19,607 nt of DNA from JANMDR01 sp031409495 (GCA_031409495.1 JANNXI010000046.1:1-19607), one strand, 5' to 3'; positions 1-6,696 are shown, counted from the first letter of the stretch. Notes: generated by a model not told the origin, from the letters alone. Translations and numbers: made by a program.

Positions 1-360
1 GTCATCATACTGGGCGACGATGCGGCGCAAGCCTCGCGTGCGGTTGCGTTAGTAGCGAAAGAGACCATTTTTATTGCCAAAACGGTATTACTCGAAACAG
101 AATGGATTCTGCGGCGAAGCTATGAAATCGAACGCGCCGAAGTTATTGATGCTTTCAAGATACTCATGCAAACAGAGAACTTCGTGATTGAAGATTTGGA
201 CATCGTAGATCATGCGCTAGACTGGTGGGAACACGGGATGGACTTTGCTGATGCGCTGCACCTTGCGTCAAGCCACCGCTGCGCGAAGTTTTACACCTTC
301 GATAAAAAACTGAAGAAACTGGCACCCAAAAATTTGGGCTGTGGTGTTGTTGTAATTTGA
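1..360 (+). CDS. PIN-domain toxin, VapC-like (5' end cut by window)
   Basis: The frame is open from base 1 to a TGA at 358-360, giving 119 visible residues; the N-terminus lies outside the window. The visible part resembles a VapC-type PIN-domain ribonuclease. It has the acidic segment LLETEWILR (about residues 34-42), the central DFADALHLASS motif holding the next conserved aspartate, and the TFDKKLKKLA tail motif. The first catalytic aspartate of PIN domains would be in the missing N-terminal stretch. Proteins of this family usually cleave tRNA or rRNA and are neutralised by an antitoxin encoded just upstream, which here would be outside the window. A second, different antitoxin-toxin pair follows about 115 bases downstream, so this end of the window is a toxin-antitoxin cluster. 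The target RNA cannot be told from the sequence. Confidence 0.8.
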   Translation, partial: VIILGDDAAQASRAVALVAKETIFIAKTVLLETEWILRRSYEIERAEVIDAFKILMQTENFVIEDLDIVDHALDWWEHGMDFADALHLASSHRCAKFYTFDKKLKKLAPKNLGCGVVVI

Positions 361-476
361 CGGTTAAAGTGAATTTAAGCAAGCTGGGATCAAGCAAGCT
401 CTCTACTCAGGCGCCCGCTAATTGGCCGACTTCAGTATTTTAAGTATATTCATACAGAAATCTGTATACTTTCTTC
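361..476. other. Spacer between the two toxin loci
   Basis: This 116-base spacer separates the first PIN toxin from the downstream antitoxin gene. It becomes AT-rich after about 431 and carries the putative promoter and operator of the antitoxin gene, listed separately. No RNA gene or strong terminator hairpin is visible in it. Confidence 0.5.
422..467 (+). promoter_or_regulatory. Putative vapBC promoter with palindromic operator
   Basis: TTGGCC (422-427) and TATATT (445-450) are 17 bases apart, as expected for a sigma-70 promoter, and would start transcription near 457. A perfect 6-base inverted repeat, ATACAG (452-457) and CTGTAT (462-467) around AAAT, lies over that start. This is where a type II antitoxin would bind to repress its own operon. 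A second possible -10, TATACT at 465-470, would place the start about at the ATG (477) and give a leaderless message, but it has no good -35. The palindrome is seen directly; its role is inferred. Confidence 0.5.
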
Positions 477-716
477 ATGAAAACTACACTTGATATTCAA
501 GACAATCTACTTGCTACCGCAAAGGCTGCCGCTGCGATACAACGCACAACGCTTACTCGCTTGATTGAAGAAGGCCTATCCATGCGCCTTGCGGTGGCGG
601 ATAAAAAGCACTCGCCAAAGCGAATCACACTACCAATCATGGTCGGTAAAGGCGGTATGCGGCTTGGTATTGATCCGACCAGTAACCGTTCGATACTCGA
701 TGCGATGGATCAATGA
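477..716 (+). CDS. VapB-type antitoxin (DUF2191-like)
   Basis: This small protein of 79 residues opens with MKTTLDIQDNLLATAKAAA followed by TTLTRLIEEGLSMRL. That is the pattern of short antitoxins with a ribbon-helix-helix-like DNA-binding N-terminus, MKTT(L/I)DI-(D)LL-AK--A--TTLT-L-EE-L. The C-terminal half (about residues 45-79) is the expected toxin-binding tail and is less conserved. Its stop overlaps the next gene's start by four bases (ATGA at 713-716), so the two genes are translationally coupled, as usual for type II toxin-antitoxin pairs. No Shine-Dalgarno sequence is visible before the ATG. The likely job is to neutralise the downstream PIN toxin and repress the operon through the palindrome at 452-467. 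Confidence 0.82.
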   Translation: MKTTLDIQDNLLATAKAAAAIQRTTLTRLIEEGLSMRLAVADKKHSPKRITLPIMVGKGGMRLGIDPTSNRSILDAMDQ

Positions 717-1147
717 TTCCCGACGTGAGCCTTGTTGTTGCCGCCGCGCGACCGGATCACTTGCACCATGCCCAAGCTAAAACCTGGTGGCTGGTAGCTA
801 TACAGGCCGCAAGCGACGAGCGCCCGATTCTCTTGCTTCCGGTAGTCGTCAGCGGGTTTCTGCGAATCGTCACGCATCCAAAGATATTCAACGTACCCAG
901 CACAATTGCGGAAGCAACCTCGCATATCGATGCACTTATGTCGTTGCAAAACATCGCCATGCTGGAAACGCAGCCGCGTTGGGGTGACTTCAAACAGCTC
1001 TGTATTGAAAAATCGCTCACAGGCAATGCAATTCCTGACGCTTGGATTGCTGCGACGACTACCGCATCGAATGGACATCTTGTCACGCTTGATCGAGACT
1101 TTCGAAAGCTGTTGAAACGGTCGCAAGTGACCATAATTTCGGCATGA
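713..1147 (+). CDS. PIN-domain toxin, VapC-like ribonuclease
   Basis: This protein of 144 residues begins MIPDVSLVVAAARPDHLHHA, matching the start of the VapC subfamily whose usual opening is like M-(I/L)-PDVN-L(V)-A. Visible acidic residues of the PIN active site are Asp4, Asp109 in NAIPDAWIAA, and Asp127/Asp129 in TLDRDF. The segment SGFLRIVTHPKIF (47-59) is the family's central motif. Two points are odd: Ser6 stands where Asn is usual, and no glutamate is seen before the FLRIVT motif, where many relatives carry the second acidic residue. The gene overlaps its antitoxin by four bases. The expected activity is endonucleolytic cleavage of a structured RNA; the target cannot be inferred. The family call is secure, but whether the enzyme is fully active is not. 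Confidence 0.85.
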   Translation: MIPDVSLVVAAARPDHLHHAQAKTWWLVAIQAASDERPILLLPVVVSGFLRIVTHPKIFNVPSTIAEATSHIDALMSLQNIAMLETQPRWGDFKQLCIEKSLTGNAIPDAWIAATTTASNGHLVTLDRDFRKLLKRSQVTIISA

Positions 1148-1510
1148 CGTTCACTGATGATGTACACCTCAAACTTCACAAAACGCCGATATTAATCACG
1201 CGTATTTCAGTTTGTTTGGACAGCGAAAGTGGGTTTGAGTGAAAACATCGCAGCTGCACTTCGCGACCAAGCTAGGCGTATTGCGCGATTCGACGACGTC
1301 AATATAGGTGTACCCCAATAAAGGCCGTGACTCGAACGGTGACGGGCGGCCTACACGGCAGAAATGGAATCAGACTCTATTGTTGAATTCGACCATCAAC
1401 GGCTCGCAATTTTTCAGTCGATGTAGCCTGTTCTATGTCAATGGAAATATGCCTGAAGACGTCCGTATTTAGGGCGTCTTTAGGCATTTAACTCTACTTA
1501 TTTACAACTG
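1148..1510. other. Non-coding stretch between vapC-like gene and GNAT gene
   Basis: This 363-base convergent region has no recognisable gene. A 42-codon open frame at 1196-1321 (internal GTG at 1229, TTG at 1235) has no ATG, no Shine-Dalgarno and no family I recognise. A GC-rich partial inverted repeat lies near 1322-1351, with GGCCGT facing ACGG and GGCGGCC. The clear element is the long palindrome at 1449-1487, listed separately. No tRNA or other known RNA is apparent. Confidence 0.5.
1449..1487 (+). repeat. Long palindromic repeat, copy A
   Basis: Two 16-base arms (1449-1464 and 1472-1487) pair along their whole length with only two G-U wobbles, around the 7-base loop GTATTTA (1465-1471). 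The arm begins ATGCCTGAAGACG and the other ends TCTTTAGGCAT. The element lies 24 bases past the stop of the minus-strand GNAT gene and about 300 bases past the plus-strand toxin gene, so it could end transcription from both sides. No clean run of T follows on either strand. It is one of four related copies in this window. Confidence 0.8.
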
Positions 1511-1918
1511 TCAAACCCCGTGCGTCCGCTTTATCACAAACGCGTTCTCCGCTTTTTCAAATCCCACTTTCGGATAGTATTCCATCGCCGTCGGCGCGCT
1601 CAGCAACACCAGCTGACACTGCGGGCCAATGTGGGCGCGGGTGGCTTCGATTAGCGCGCGACCAACACCGGAGCGCTGGCCGTTTTGCGCCACTGCAAGA
1701 TCAGACAAATAGCACACCCAACCGTAATCGCAAAATGATCGGGCTAAGCCAATTAGCGTTTCGCCTTGCCATGCACTTACGGTCAAATTAGCATTGTCGA
1801 GCAGCATCTGCATGCGGGGCAAATCATCAACCGGCCGGTTGATGCCAGATAATTTATACAACATGGCTACTTGCTCAACGTTGAGCGCTCGGTCGATCGC
1901 AATTTCGAATTTCATCAT
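1511..1918 (-). CDS. GNAT-family N-acetyltransferase
   Basis: This protein of 135 residues covers a single GNAT fold. The acetyl-CoA-binding motif A is clear: YLSDLAVAQNGQRSGVGRAL (about residues 70-89) contains the Q/R-x-x-G-x-G/A pyrophosphate loop as QRSGVG. It is followed by the C-terminal YYPKVGFEKAENAFVIKR segment typical of motif B. Such small GNATs acetylate a primary amine on a small molecule or protein; the substrate cannot be told from sequence. The first two codons are both ATG. The Shine-Dalgarno-like AAGGGA overlaps the stop of the upstream ybaK-type gene, with only six bases between the two genes, so they are co-transcribed. A long palindromic repeat lies 24 bases beyond the stop. 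Confidence 0.88.
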   Translation of the reverse strand: MMKFEIAIDRALNVEQVAMLYKLSGINRPVDDLPRMQMLLDNANLTVSAWQGETLIGLARSFCDYGWVCYLSDLAVAQNGQRSGVGRALIEATRAHIGPQCQLVLLSAPTAMEYYPKVGFEKAENAFVIKRTHGV

Positions 1919-1924
1919 TTTCCC

Positions 1925-2407
1925 TTACATATCAAGTGCAACATCAACGAGCACCGCACTTGTTACGGTTTGCACTGTAGCTGGCATTAGCCCAATTAAA
2001 AAGCCGCGTCCGCCGCCGTTAATCACAATTTTTTCTAGCACCAAAATACTGCGTTCCATATAAATTGGCATGGGTTTGCGCAGGCCGAATGGTGAGCAGC
2101 CGCCTACTTGATACCCTGAATGACGGGTAGCGTCTTCGGGCTTGCAGGGGCCTACTTTTTTGGTGCTAATTTGGCGGGCGAGTTCTTTGGTGCTTACTTT
2201 TTTGTCGCCATGCATGAGCACGCACAGCGGCTTTTTTTGATCGTCTTCAAAAATTAAGGTTTTTACTACGTTATGTTCTGGCACGCCAAGGGCTGATGAA
2301 CTTACTGTGGTGCCGCCGTGTTCAACATATTCGTAAATATGTTCGGTATAGCTAATGCCCAACTTTTTTAGCGCCGCTGTGGCCGGCGTTTCACTGTGTT
2401 TACTCAT
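1925..2407 (-). CDS. ybaK: Cys-tRNA(Pro)/Cys-tRNA(Cys) deacylase, YbaK/EbsC family
   Basis: This protein of 160 residues matches YbaK in length and sequence. It has TPATAALKKLGISYTEHIYEY at the N-terminus, the core KTLIFEDD...CVLMHGDKKVSTKELA (about 49-77), the GGCSPFG segment and the INGGGRGFLIGL motif near the C-terminus. YbaK hydrolyses Cys mischarged onto tRNA(Pro), which proline-tRNA ligase releases, and so guards translation fidelity in the cytoplasm. A strong AGGAGA Shine-Dalgarno precedes the ATG by five bases. The gene sits 18 bases after xerD and 6 bases before the GNAT gene, within the hemA-prfA-xerD run. Related ProX/ProRS editing domains are the alternative, but the free-standing size favours YbaK. 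Confidence 0.9.
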   Translation of the reverse strand: MSKHSETPATAALKKLGISYTEHIYEYVEHGGTTVSSSALGVPEHNVVKTLIFEDDQKKPLCVLMHGDKKVSTKELARQISTKKVGPCKPEDATRHSGYQVGGCSPFGLRKPMPIYMERSILVLEKIVINGGGRGFLIGLMPATVQTVTSAVLVDVALDM

Positions 2408-2425
2408 GGCGTCTCCTAATAAAAA

Positions 2426-3316
2426 TCAGCCGCGTGGATGGTGCTTTGCGTGCAATGCTTGCAGGCGTTCGCGCGCAACGTGGGTATAAATTTGGGTGGT
2501 TGAAATATCCGAATGCCCTAACAATAACTGCACCACGCGCAAATCGGCACCATGATTTACAAGGTGTGTGGCGAAGGCATGGCGGAGGGTGTGGGGCGAC
2601 AGCGGCACTCGAATATCAGCAATAGCGGCATAGCGTTTTATTAAATACCAAAACGCTTGCCGCGTCATAGCGCCGCCGCGTTGGGTGACGAAAAGCGCGT
2701 CAGTCTTCTGGCCTAAGAGCAGCGTATTACGGGCGTCTTCAAGGTATTTCTTAATTGCTGCAATGGCAATTTCGCCCAACGGCGTGAGCCGTTCTTTACG
2801 GCCTTTGCCCATCACGCGGGTGACCCCCATGTCTAGGCTTACTTGCGCGAGCGTGAGGCTTACTAGCTCGGTTACGCGCAGGCCGGAAGCGTATAACGTT
2901 TCAAGCATGGCGCGATCGCGCAATCCTAACGGCGTCTGTTCTGACGGTGCGGCTAGCAGTTGTTCTACGTCGCGTTCAGACAATGTTTTGGGCAAACTGC
3001 GCGTTAATTTTGGGGCTGCGATGGCGCTGGTTGGGTCAATGGTTATGCGCTTTTCAGCCAACATAAAAATATAGAAACGCCGCAGTGCCGCTAACGCGCG
3101 CGCGGTGCTTTGGGCTTTGAGTTTGCGGCCTTCAACGCAGTGGGCAAGGTAGTCGCGTAGGTGGTCTACCTGCACTTGGCTTGGCGATGTATCACCAAGC
3201 CATTCCACAAATTGCCGCACATCGCGTCGATAACTTTCTAGGGTGTTGCGCGATAGGCCATCGCTTAACCACAGCGAATCAATAAATTCATCAATATCGG
3301 GATGAGATTTTTTCAC
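2426..3316 (-). CDS. xerD: Site-specific tyrosine recombinase XerD
   Basis: This protein of 296 residues has the XerC/D two-domain layout. The N-terminal SAM-like core-binding domain (about 5-88) contains the LSRNTLESYRRDVRQFVEWL segment. The C-terminal catalytic domain has all six expected residues: Arg147 (SGLRVTEL), Lys171 (GKGRKER), His242 and Arg245 (PHTLRHAFATHLV), His268 (LLGHSD) and the nucleophile Tyr277 (TQIYTHV). These positions fall within one or two residues of E. coli XerD, and the LWLSDGLS start is more like XerD than XerC. With XerC it resolves chromosome dimers at dif at cell division. The start codon is GTG with no good Shine-Dalgarno. It lies 11 bases after prfA, where many betaproteobacteria have prmC instead. 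Confidence 0.93.
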   Translation of the reverse strand: MKKSHPDIDEFIDSLWLSDGLSRNTLESYRRDVRQFVEWLGDTSPSQVQVDHLRDYLAHCVEGRKLKAQSTARALAALRRFYIFMLAEKRITIDPTSAIAAPKLTRSLPKTLSERDVEQLLAAPSEQTPLGLRDRAMLETLYASGLRVTELVSLTLAQVSLDMGVTRVMGKGRKERLTPLGEIAIAAIKKYLEDARNTLLLGQKTDALFVTQRGGAMTRQAFWYLIKRYAAIADIRVPLSPHTLRHAFATHLVNHGADLRVVQLLLGHSDISTTQIYTHVARERLQALHAKHHPRG

Positions 3317-3327
3317 TGCAGTTTGCG

Positions 3328-4410
3328 TTAAGCCGTTTCGCTTAACGCCGCTAATAGCTCCGCTTGATGCTCAGAAATCAACGCATTCGTTAGCTCAACC
3401 AAATCGCCGTCCATAATAAAATCAAGCTTGTACAAGGTTAAGTTGATGCGGTGGTCCGTCATACGGCCTTGCGGAAAATTGTAGGTACGAATGCGCTCTG
3501 ATCTATCACCGGAACCGATGAGCGATTTACGCTCGGCCGCTTCTTTGGCGTGGGCTTCGCTTTCTTGTTTATTTTTAATTCTAGCCGCTAGCACTTTAAA
3601 CGCTTGCTCTTTGTTTTTATGTTGCGACCGGCCGTCTTGGCATTCCACCACAATGCCGGTGGGCGCGTGGGTTAGGCGCACTGCGGAATCGGTTTTGTTA
3701 ATGTGCTGACCACCGGCGCCGGATGCGCGAAAGGTATCGATACGCACATCTGCTGGGTTGATCACCACATCGTTTACTTCATCGGCTTCGGCCATTACCG
3801 CTACCGTGCAGGCGGATGTGTGAATGCGCCCTTGGGTTTCGGTATCGGGCACGCGCTGCACGCGATGGCCGCCGGATTCAAACTTGAGCTTTGAATACGC
3901 CCCTTGACCAATAATACGCGCGATAATTTCTTTATAGCCACCCACTTCACCGATTGATTCCGACACCACCTCTACCTGCCAGCGGTTACGCTCGGCGTAG
4001 CGGGTGTACATGCGGAATAAATCGCCTGAGAACAACGCGGATTCATCGCCGCCCGTGCCAGCGCGAATTTCTAAAAATAAGTTTTTATCGTCGTTCGGGT
4101 CTTTAGGTAACAGTAACTTTTGCAAATCATCTTCTAATGCTTCTAGCCTCACCCTGCCGGCTTTAATTTCTTCTTGGGCAAACTCCTTCATTTCAGGATC
4201 GTTGGCCATTTCTTGTGCGGTTTTCATGTCTTCCTGCACGCTTTGGTGCTCATGATATAGCGCAACGACCGGATCAAGCTCTGAGCGCTCGCGCGACAAG
4301 CTGCGGTAGTTGTCCATATTTTTAACCACATCTGGATCGGCCAGCAGGTGGTCAAGCTCAATAAAGCGCTCAGCCAATGCGGCTAATTTTTTTTCGATTG
4401 ATTCTTTCAT
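3328..4410 (-). CDS. prfA: Peptide chain release factor 1
   Basis: This protein of 360 residues is the normal RF1 length. The GGQ motif that triggers peptidyl-tRNA hydrolysis is at 233-235 within FRASGAGGQHINKTDSAVRL. The stop-codon reading region contains PDT in RVPDTETQGRIHTSACTVAV, which fits the RF1 P-x-T signature, whereas RF2 carries SPF. RF1 reads UAA and UAG and releases the finished protein on the ribosome. A GAGGAA Shine-Dalgarno sits about six bases before the ATG. The gene follows hemA after 117 bases and is followed by xerD after 11. The usual partner prmC, which methylates the GGQ glutamine, is not next to it here. Confidence 0.97.
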   Translation of the reverse strand: MKESIEKKLAALAERFIELDHLLADPDVVKNMDNYRSLSRERSELDPVVALYHEHQSVQEDMKTAQEMANDPEMKEFAQEEIKAGRVRLEALEDDLQKLLLPKDPNDDKNLFLEIRAGTGGDESALFSGDLFRMYTRYAERNRWQVEVVSESIGEVGGYKEIIARIIGQGAYSKLKFESGGHRVQRVPDTETQGRIHTSACTVAVMAEADEVNDVVINPADVRIDTFRASGAGGQHINKTDSAVRLTHAPTGIVVECQDGRSQHKNKEQAFKVLAARIKNKQESEAHAKEAAERKSLIGSGDRSERIRTYNFPQGRMTDHRINLTLYKLDFIMDGDLVELTNALISEHQAELLAALSETA

Positions 4411-4527
4411 TTTAATTCCTCAGGTGCTTTTTGGTGCGCGGCAGTGGGCGACGTGATACAAATAGGGGGGGGACGAAGTGTTGTGCTAACGAAGCGGAGG
4501 ATGTAGCGGACGTGGTTTTAGCCGAAG
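4411..4527. other. hemA-prfA spacer with G8 tract
   Basis: The spacer carries a run of eight G at 4465-4472 (plus strand) followed by ACGAAGT. The same 15 bases occur on the minus strand inside rsmB (plus-strand complement at 11074-11088), with further similarity just beyond. No gene or convincing terminator is seen. A prfA promoter may lie here but I could not pick one out. Confidence 0.5.
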
Positions 4528-5838
4528 CTACTCTTCGCTATTGCTGGTATTATTACTAGGGAATAGCATCGCAATGGTAGCTGCCAAGGCTTCGCGATCA
4601 TGCGCATCGGCACTATTTAGAGCAGCCAAGGGATGATGCAAAAATTTATTCATTAGCCCCGTACTCAAGGCTTCCAGCACTGCTGCCGGATCATCGCCGC
4701 GGTGTAACAATTTGCGCGCTTTTACAAGCTCTAGCTGACGATATTCTTCAGCCTTACCCCGCAATTGCACAATGGTTGAAACACTGCTGCGCGATTGCAG
4801 CCAGTGCATAAATTCAGCCGTGCGGGTATCTACAATTTTTTGCGCAGCTTCTACCGCGCCCTCGCGCTTCACCATATTGCGGGCGATGATTGTGCCTAGC
4901 GAATCTAGCGTGTATAAAAACACATCGTCTAAGTCCTTTACTTGCGCTTCAATATCGCGCGGCACGGCCAAATCTACCAACATCATTGGCTTGCAACGCC
5001 GCAATTTTAGGGCGTTTTCAACCATTCCCTTGCCAATAATCGGCAAACTGGATGCGGTAGAAGAAATAACCAAATCAAACTCATGCAGGCGTTCTGGCAC
5101 TTCTTTTAGCGTGATGGCTTCTGCAGTTTTAGCGCCACTCATGTAACTCAAGCGCACCGCAAGTTCGGCCGCGCGCGCGTGGGTGCGATTGGCTACCACC
5201 ATGGTTTTGGGAAGTTGGGCTACAAAGTGTGTGGCGCAAAGCTCCACCATTTCACCCGCGCCAATAAGCAGAATTTTCACATCACCTAATTCGCCAAACA
5301 ACTGTTGCGCCAGCTTCATTGCCGCTGCCGCCATGCTGACGGAAGCAGCACCCAAATCGGTGTCGGTACGCACTTCTTTGGCAACTGAAAACGCTTGCTG
5401 AAATAATCTATCGAGCGGGCCATTCAGCGTACCGGTTTCGGCAGCCACTTTTGCGCAAAATTTAACTTGTCCCAAAATTTGCGGCTCACCCAAAATCATT
5501 GAATCCAACCCTGCTGCCACGCTAAACAAATGGTTGGCAGCCGCTTCATTTTGAAGCTGATAAATGTGGGATGCAACATCACCCACACCACGCGCATTCA
5601 CACCGCTTTGCGCATAGCCAACCAACCATGCGGCCGCCCGCTGCATCACGCGTTCATCTGCTCCCGCCAGATATACTTCGGTACGGTTACAAGTAGCCAG
5701 CAAACTCACTTCAGTCGCTGCAGAGGCCGTTTGCAACGCGCGCAACGCCGCCGGCTGCGCTTCGACCGGAAAAGCCACCGTTTCGCGCACGCTAAGCGCT
5801 GCAGTTTTATGATTGAGCCCGAAGGCGTAAAGAGGCAA
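4528..5838 (-). CDS. hemA: Glutamyl-tRNA reductase
   Basis: This protein of 436 residues reduces glutamate on tRNA(Glu) to glutamate-1-semialdehyde with NADPH, the first committed step of the C5 tetrapyrrole route. The N-terminal catalytic domain has FGLNHKTAALSVRE and the nucleophile Cys50 in LLATCNRTEVY, the same number as in E. coli. The region SVAAGLDSMILGEPQILGQV (about 102-121) and the nucleotide-binding IGAGEMVELCATHF are also typical. The C-terminal dimerisation domain ends with KFLHHPLAAL. The start is TTG, chosen because it gives the normal family N-terminus and no ATG or GTG is in frame nearby upstream. No Shine-Dalgarno is seen. It heads the run toward prfA. A TTG start with weak ribosome binding would hold synthesis of this control-point enzyme low. 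Confidence 0.96.
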   Translation of the reverse strand: MPLYAFGLNHKTAALSVRETVAFPVEAQPAALRALQTASAATEVSLLATCNRTEVYLAGADERVMQRAAAWLVGYAQSGVNARGVGDVASHIYQLQNEAAANHLFSVAAGLDSMILGEPQILGQVKFCAKVAAETGTLNGPLDRLFQQAFSVAKEVRTDTDLGAASVSMAAAAMKLAQQLFGELGDVKILLIGAGEMVELCATHFVAQLPKTMVVANRTHARAAELAVRLSYMSGAKTAEAITLKEVPERLHEFDLVISSTASSLPIIGKGMVENALKLRRCKPMMLVDLAVPRDIEAQVKDLDDVFLYTLDSLGTIIARNMVKREGAVEAAQKIVDTRTAEFMHWLQSRSSVSTIVQLRGKAEEYRQLELVKARKLLHRGDDPAAVLEALSTGLMNKFLHHPLAALNSADAHDREALAATIAMLFPSNNTSNSEE

Positions 5839-6078
5839 GATGAAACCCGTTGAAGGAAATTGGGGAGCGCTCAGTTACGCCATGACAGCAATTCAACCGA
5901 ACAACCCCCGATTATACCAGTCAAAAATACGGGTATATGAGGAGGTTTGGGCGCGGCCACCCTGTATTTACATGATTTCTGCTCAAAAAGTCTTGTCAAT
6001 ATACGGCCTAGCTGTTCAATATGGCTACTCAATAGCCTTGCAATTTGAAAGGGAATCTTTAAAAATGTATAACTGTCA
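5839..6078. other. Upstream region of hemA and of the decayed ATPase gene
   Basis: This 240-base AT-rich region holds the likely hemA promoter, listed separately. A plus-strand open frame that runs through it from 5840 has no recognisable family, crosses the hemA promoter and enters the decayed ATPase out of frame, so I do not call it a gene. Confidence 0.45.
5911..5919 (-). promoter_or_regulatory. Putative extended -10 promoter of hemA
   Basis: Read on the minus strand, these nine bases are TGGTATAAT, a perfect -10 box with the TGn extension that lets sigma-70 work without a strong -35. The bases about 17 further upstream give only CATATA. Transcription would begin near 5904 and leave a leader of about 65 bases before the TTG start of hemA. 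Confidence 0.55.
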
Positions 6079-6586
6079 ATCATCAGAAAGCAACTTCCTC
6101 ACCTGCTACAAAGCTTACAAACCTTCCCGGCTGTAGGCTTAGTAGGACCGCGGTAAGTAGGCAAAACTTCCCTTGCGCGCGAAGTAGTCGCAATGTTGGG
6201 TACCGAGCTATCATGCTCGTTTTAGAGCGTCCTTCTGATTTAGCCAAACTCACCGAACTTCCGCTATTTCTAGAACCTTTGGCAGATAAGCTGGTGATAT
6301 TGGACGAGGTGCAACTGCACGCGGATTTGTTCCCCGTGCTTAGAGGCTTAGTGGACGCCAAACGCAGACCTGGACGATTTTTGGTGCTCGGATCAGCAGC
6401 GCCCGCCCTCATCGCTCAGTCGCCAGAAACTCTCGCGGGGCGCATAGAATTTTAGAACTAGCCCCACTCTCAGTGGCAGAAATGCGCAGGAACGAGGGAC
6501 GCACGATCAACAACACCATCACCACCATATTCAATCGCGGCGATTTTCCTGACAGCGCAATCGCGCGGAGCGACAATGCGCTATGA
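6079..6586 (+). pseudogene. Decayed AAA+ ATPase gene (AAA_14/DUF4143-type), frameshifted and truncated
   Basis: Three reading frames in succession together spell an ATPase of the AAA_14/DUF4143 type. Frame one (6079 on) reads LPHLLQSLQTFPAVGLVGPR, then a TAA stop at 6154-6156, then VGKTSLAREV; the stop falls inside the Walker A motif GPRxVGKTS. Frame two (about 6213-6455) gives LVLERPSDLAKL, Walker B LVILDEVQ (6291-6314) and GRFLVLGSAAPALI, ending in TAG. Frame three (6452-6586) continues LELAPLSVAEM and FNRGDFPDSAIARSDNAL before TGA. At least one stop and two frameshifts are therefore needed, and the presumed start position reads ATC. The C-terminal DUF4143 part is missing. Intact relatives are often mobile or defence-associated ATPases of uncertain role. 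The plus orientation runs against the neighbouring operons, which suggests an acquired gene now lost. Confidence 0.8.
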
Positions 6587-6649
6587 ATGGCTCGTACTCC
6601 TCCTGTTCTCCTAGTTTCCCAGCTTTAAGAGACGAAAGAAACAAGAATT
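6587..6649. other. Short spacer between decayed ATPase and repeat copy B
   Basis: No gene or signal is recognised here. One shifted frame near 6578-6612 (MRYEWLVLLLFS) could be a further scrap of the ATPase gene, but the match is too weak to include. Confidence 0.3.
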
Positions 6650-6686
6650 TGCTTGAAGACACTCTAAATACGGGCATCTTCAGGCA
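6650..6686 (-). repeat. Long palindromic repeat, copy B
   Basis: Arms 6650-6664 and 6672-6686 pair over 15 bases with two adjacent mismatches and two G-U wobbles, around loop TAAATAC (6665-6671), which is GTATTTA on the minus strand. On that strand it reads TGCCTGAAGATGCCC, then the loop, then the returning arm. It starts ten bases past the ntrX stop, in the ntrX sense. Twenty consecutive bases on the minus strand are identical to copy D. A run of seven C (6691-6697) separates it from the ntrX coding end. It may end or protect the ntrX transcript. Confidence 0.75.
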
Positions 6687-6696
6687 TTAACCCCCC

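Noticed and set aside
710..1179. Minus-strand open frames opposite the vapC-like gene
   Set aside because: They are mirror frames of a clear PIN protein, show no motif and lack context.
1196..1321. Short open frame of 42 codons after the vapC-like gene
   Set aside because: It has no ATG, no ribosome-binding site and no recognisable family, and its length is expected by chance.
1322..1420. Possible tRNA-like or structured RNA in the spacer after the vapC-like gene
   Set aside because: GACTCGAACGG looks faintly like a T-arm, but no acceptor stem, anticodon arm or consistent cloverleaf can be built.
5840..6136. Plus-strand open frame of 98 codons upstream of the decayed ATPase
   Set aside because: It runs over the hemA promoter, resembles no family, and enters the ATPase remnant in the wrong frame.
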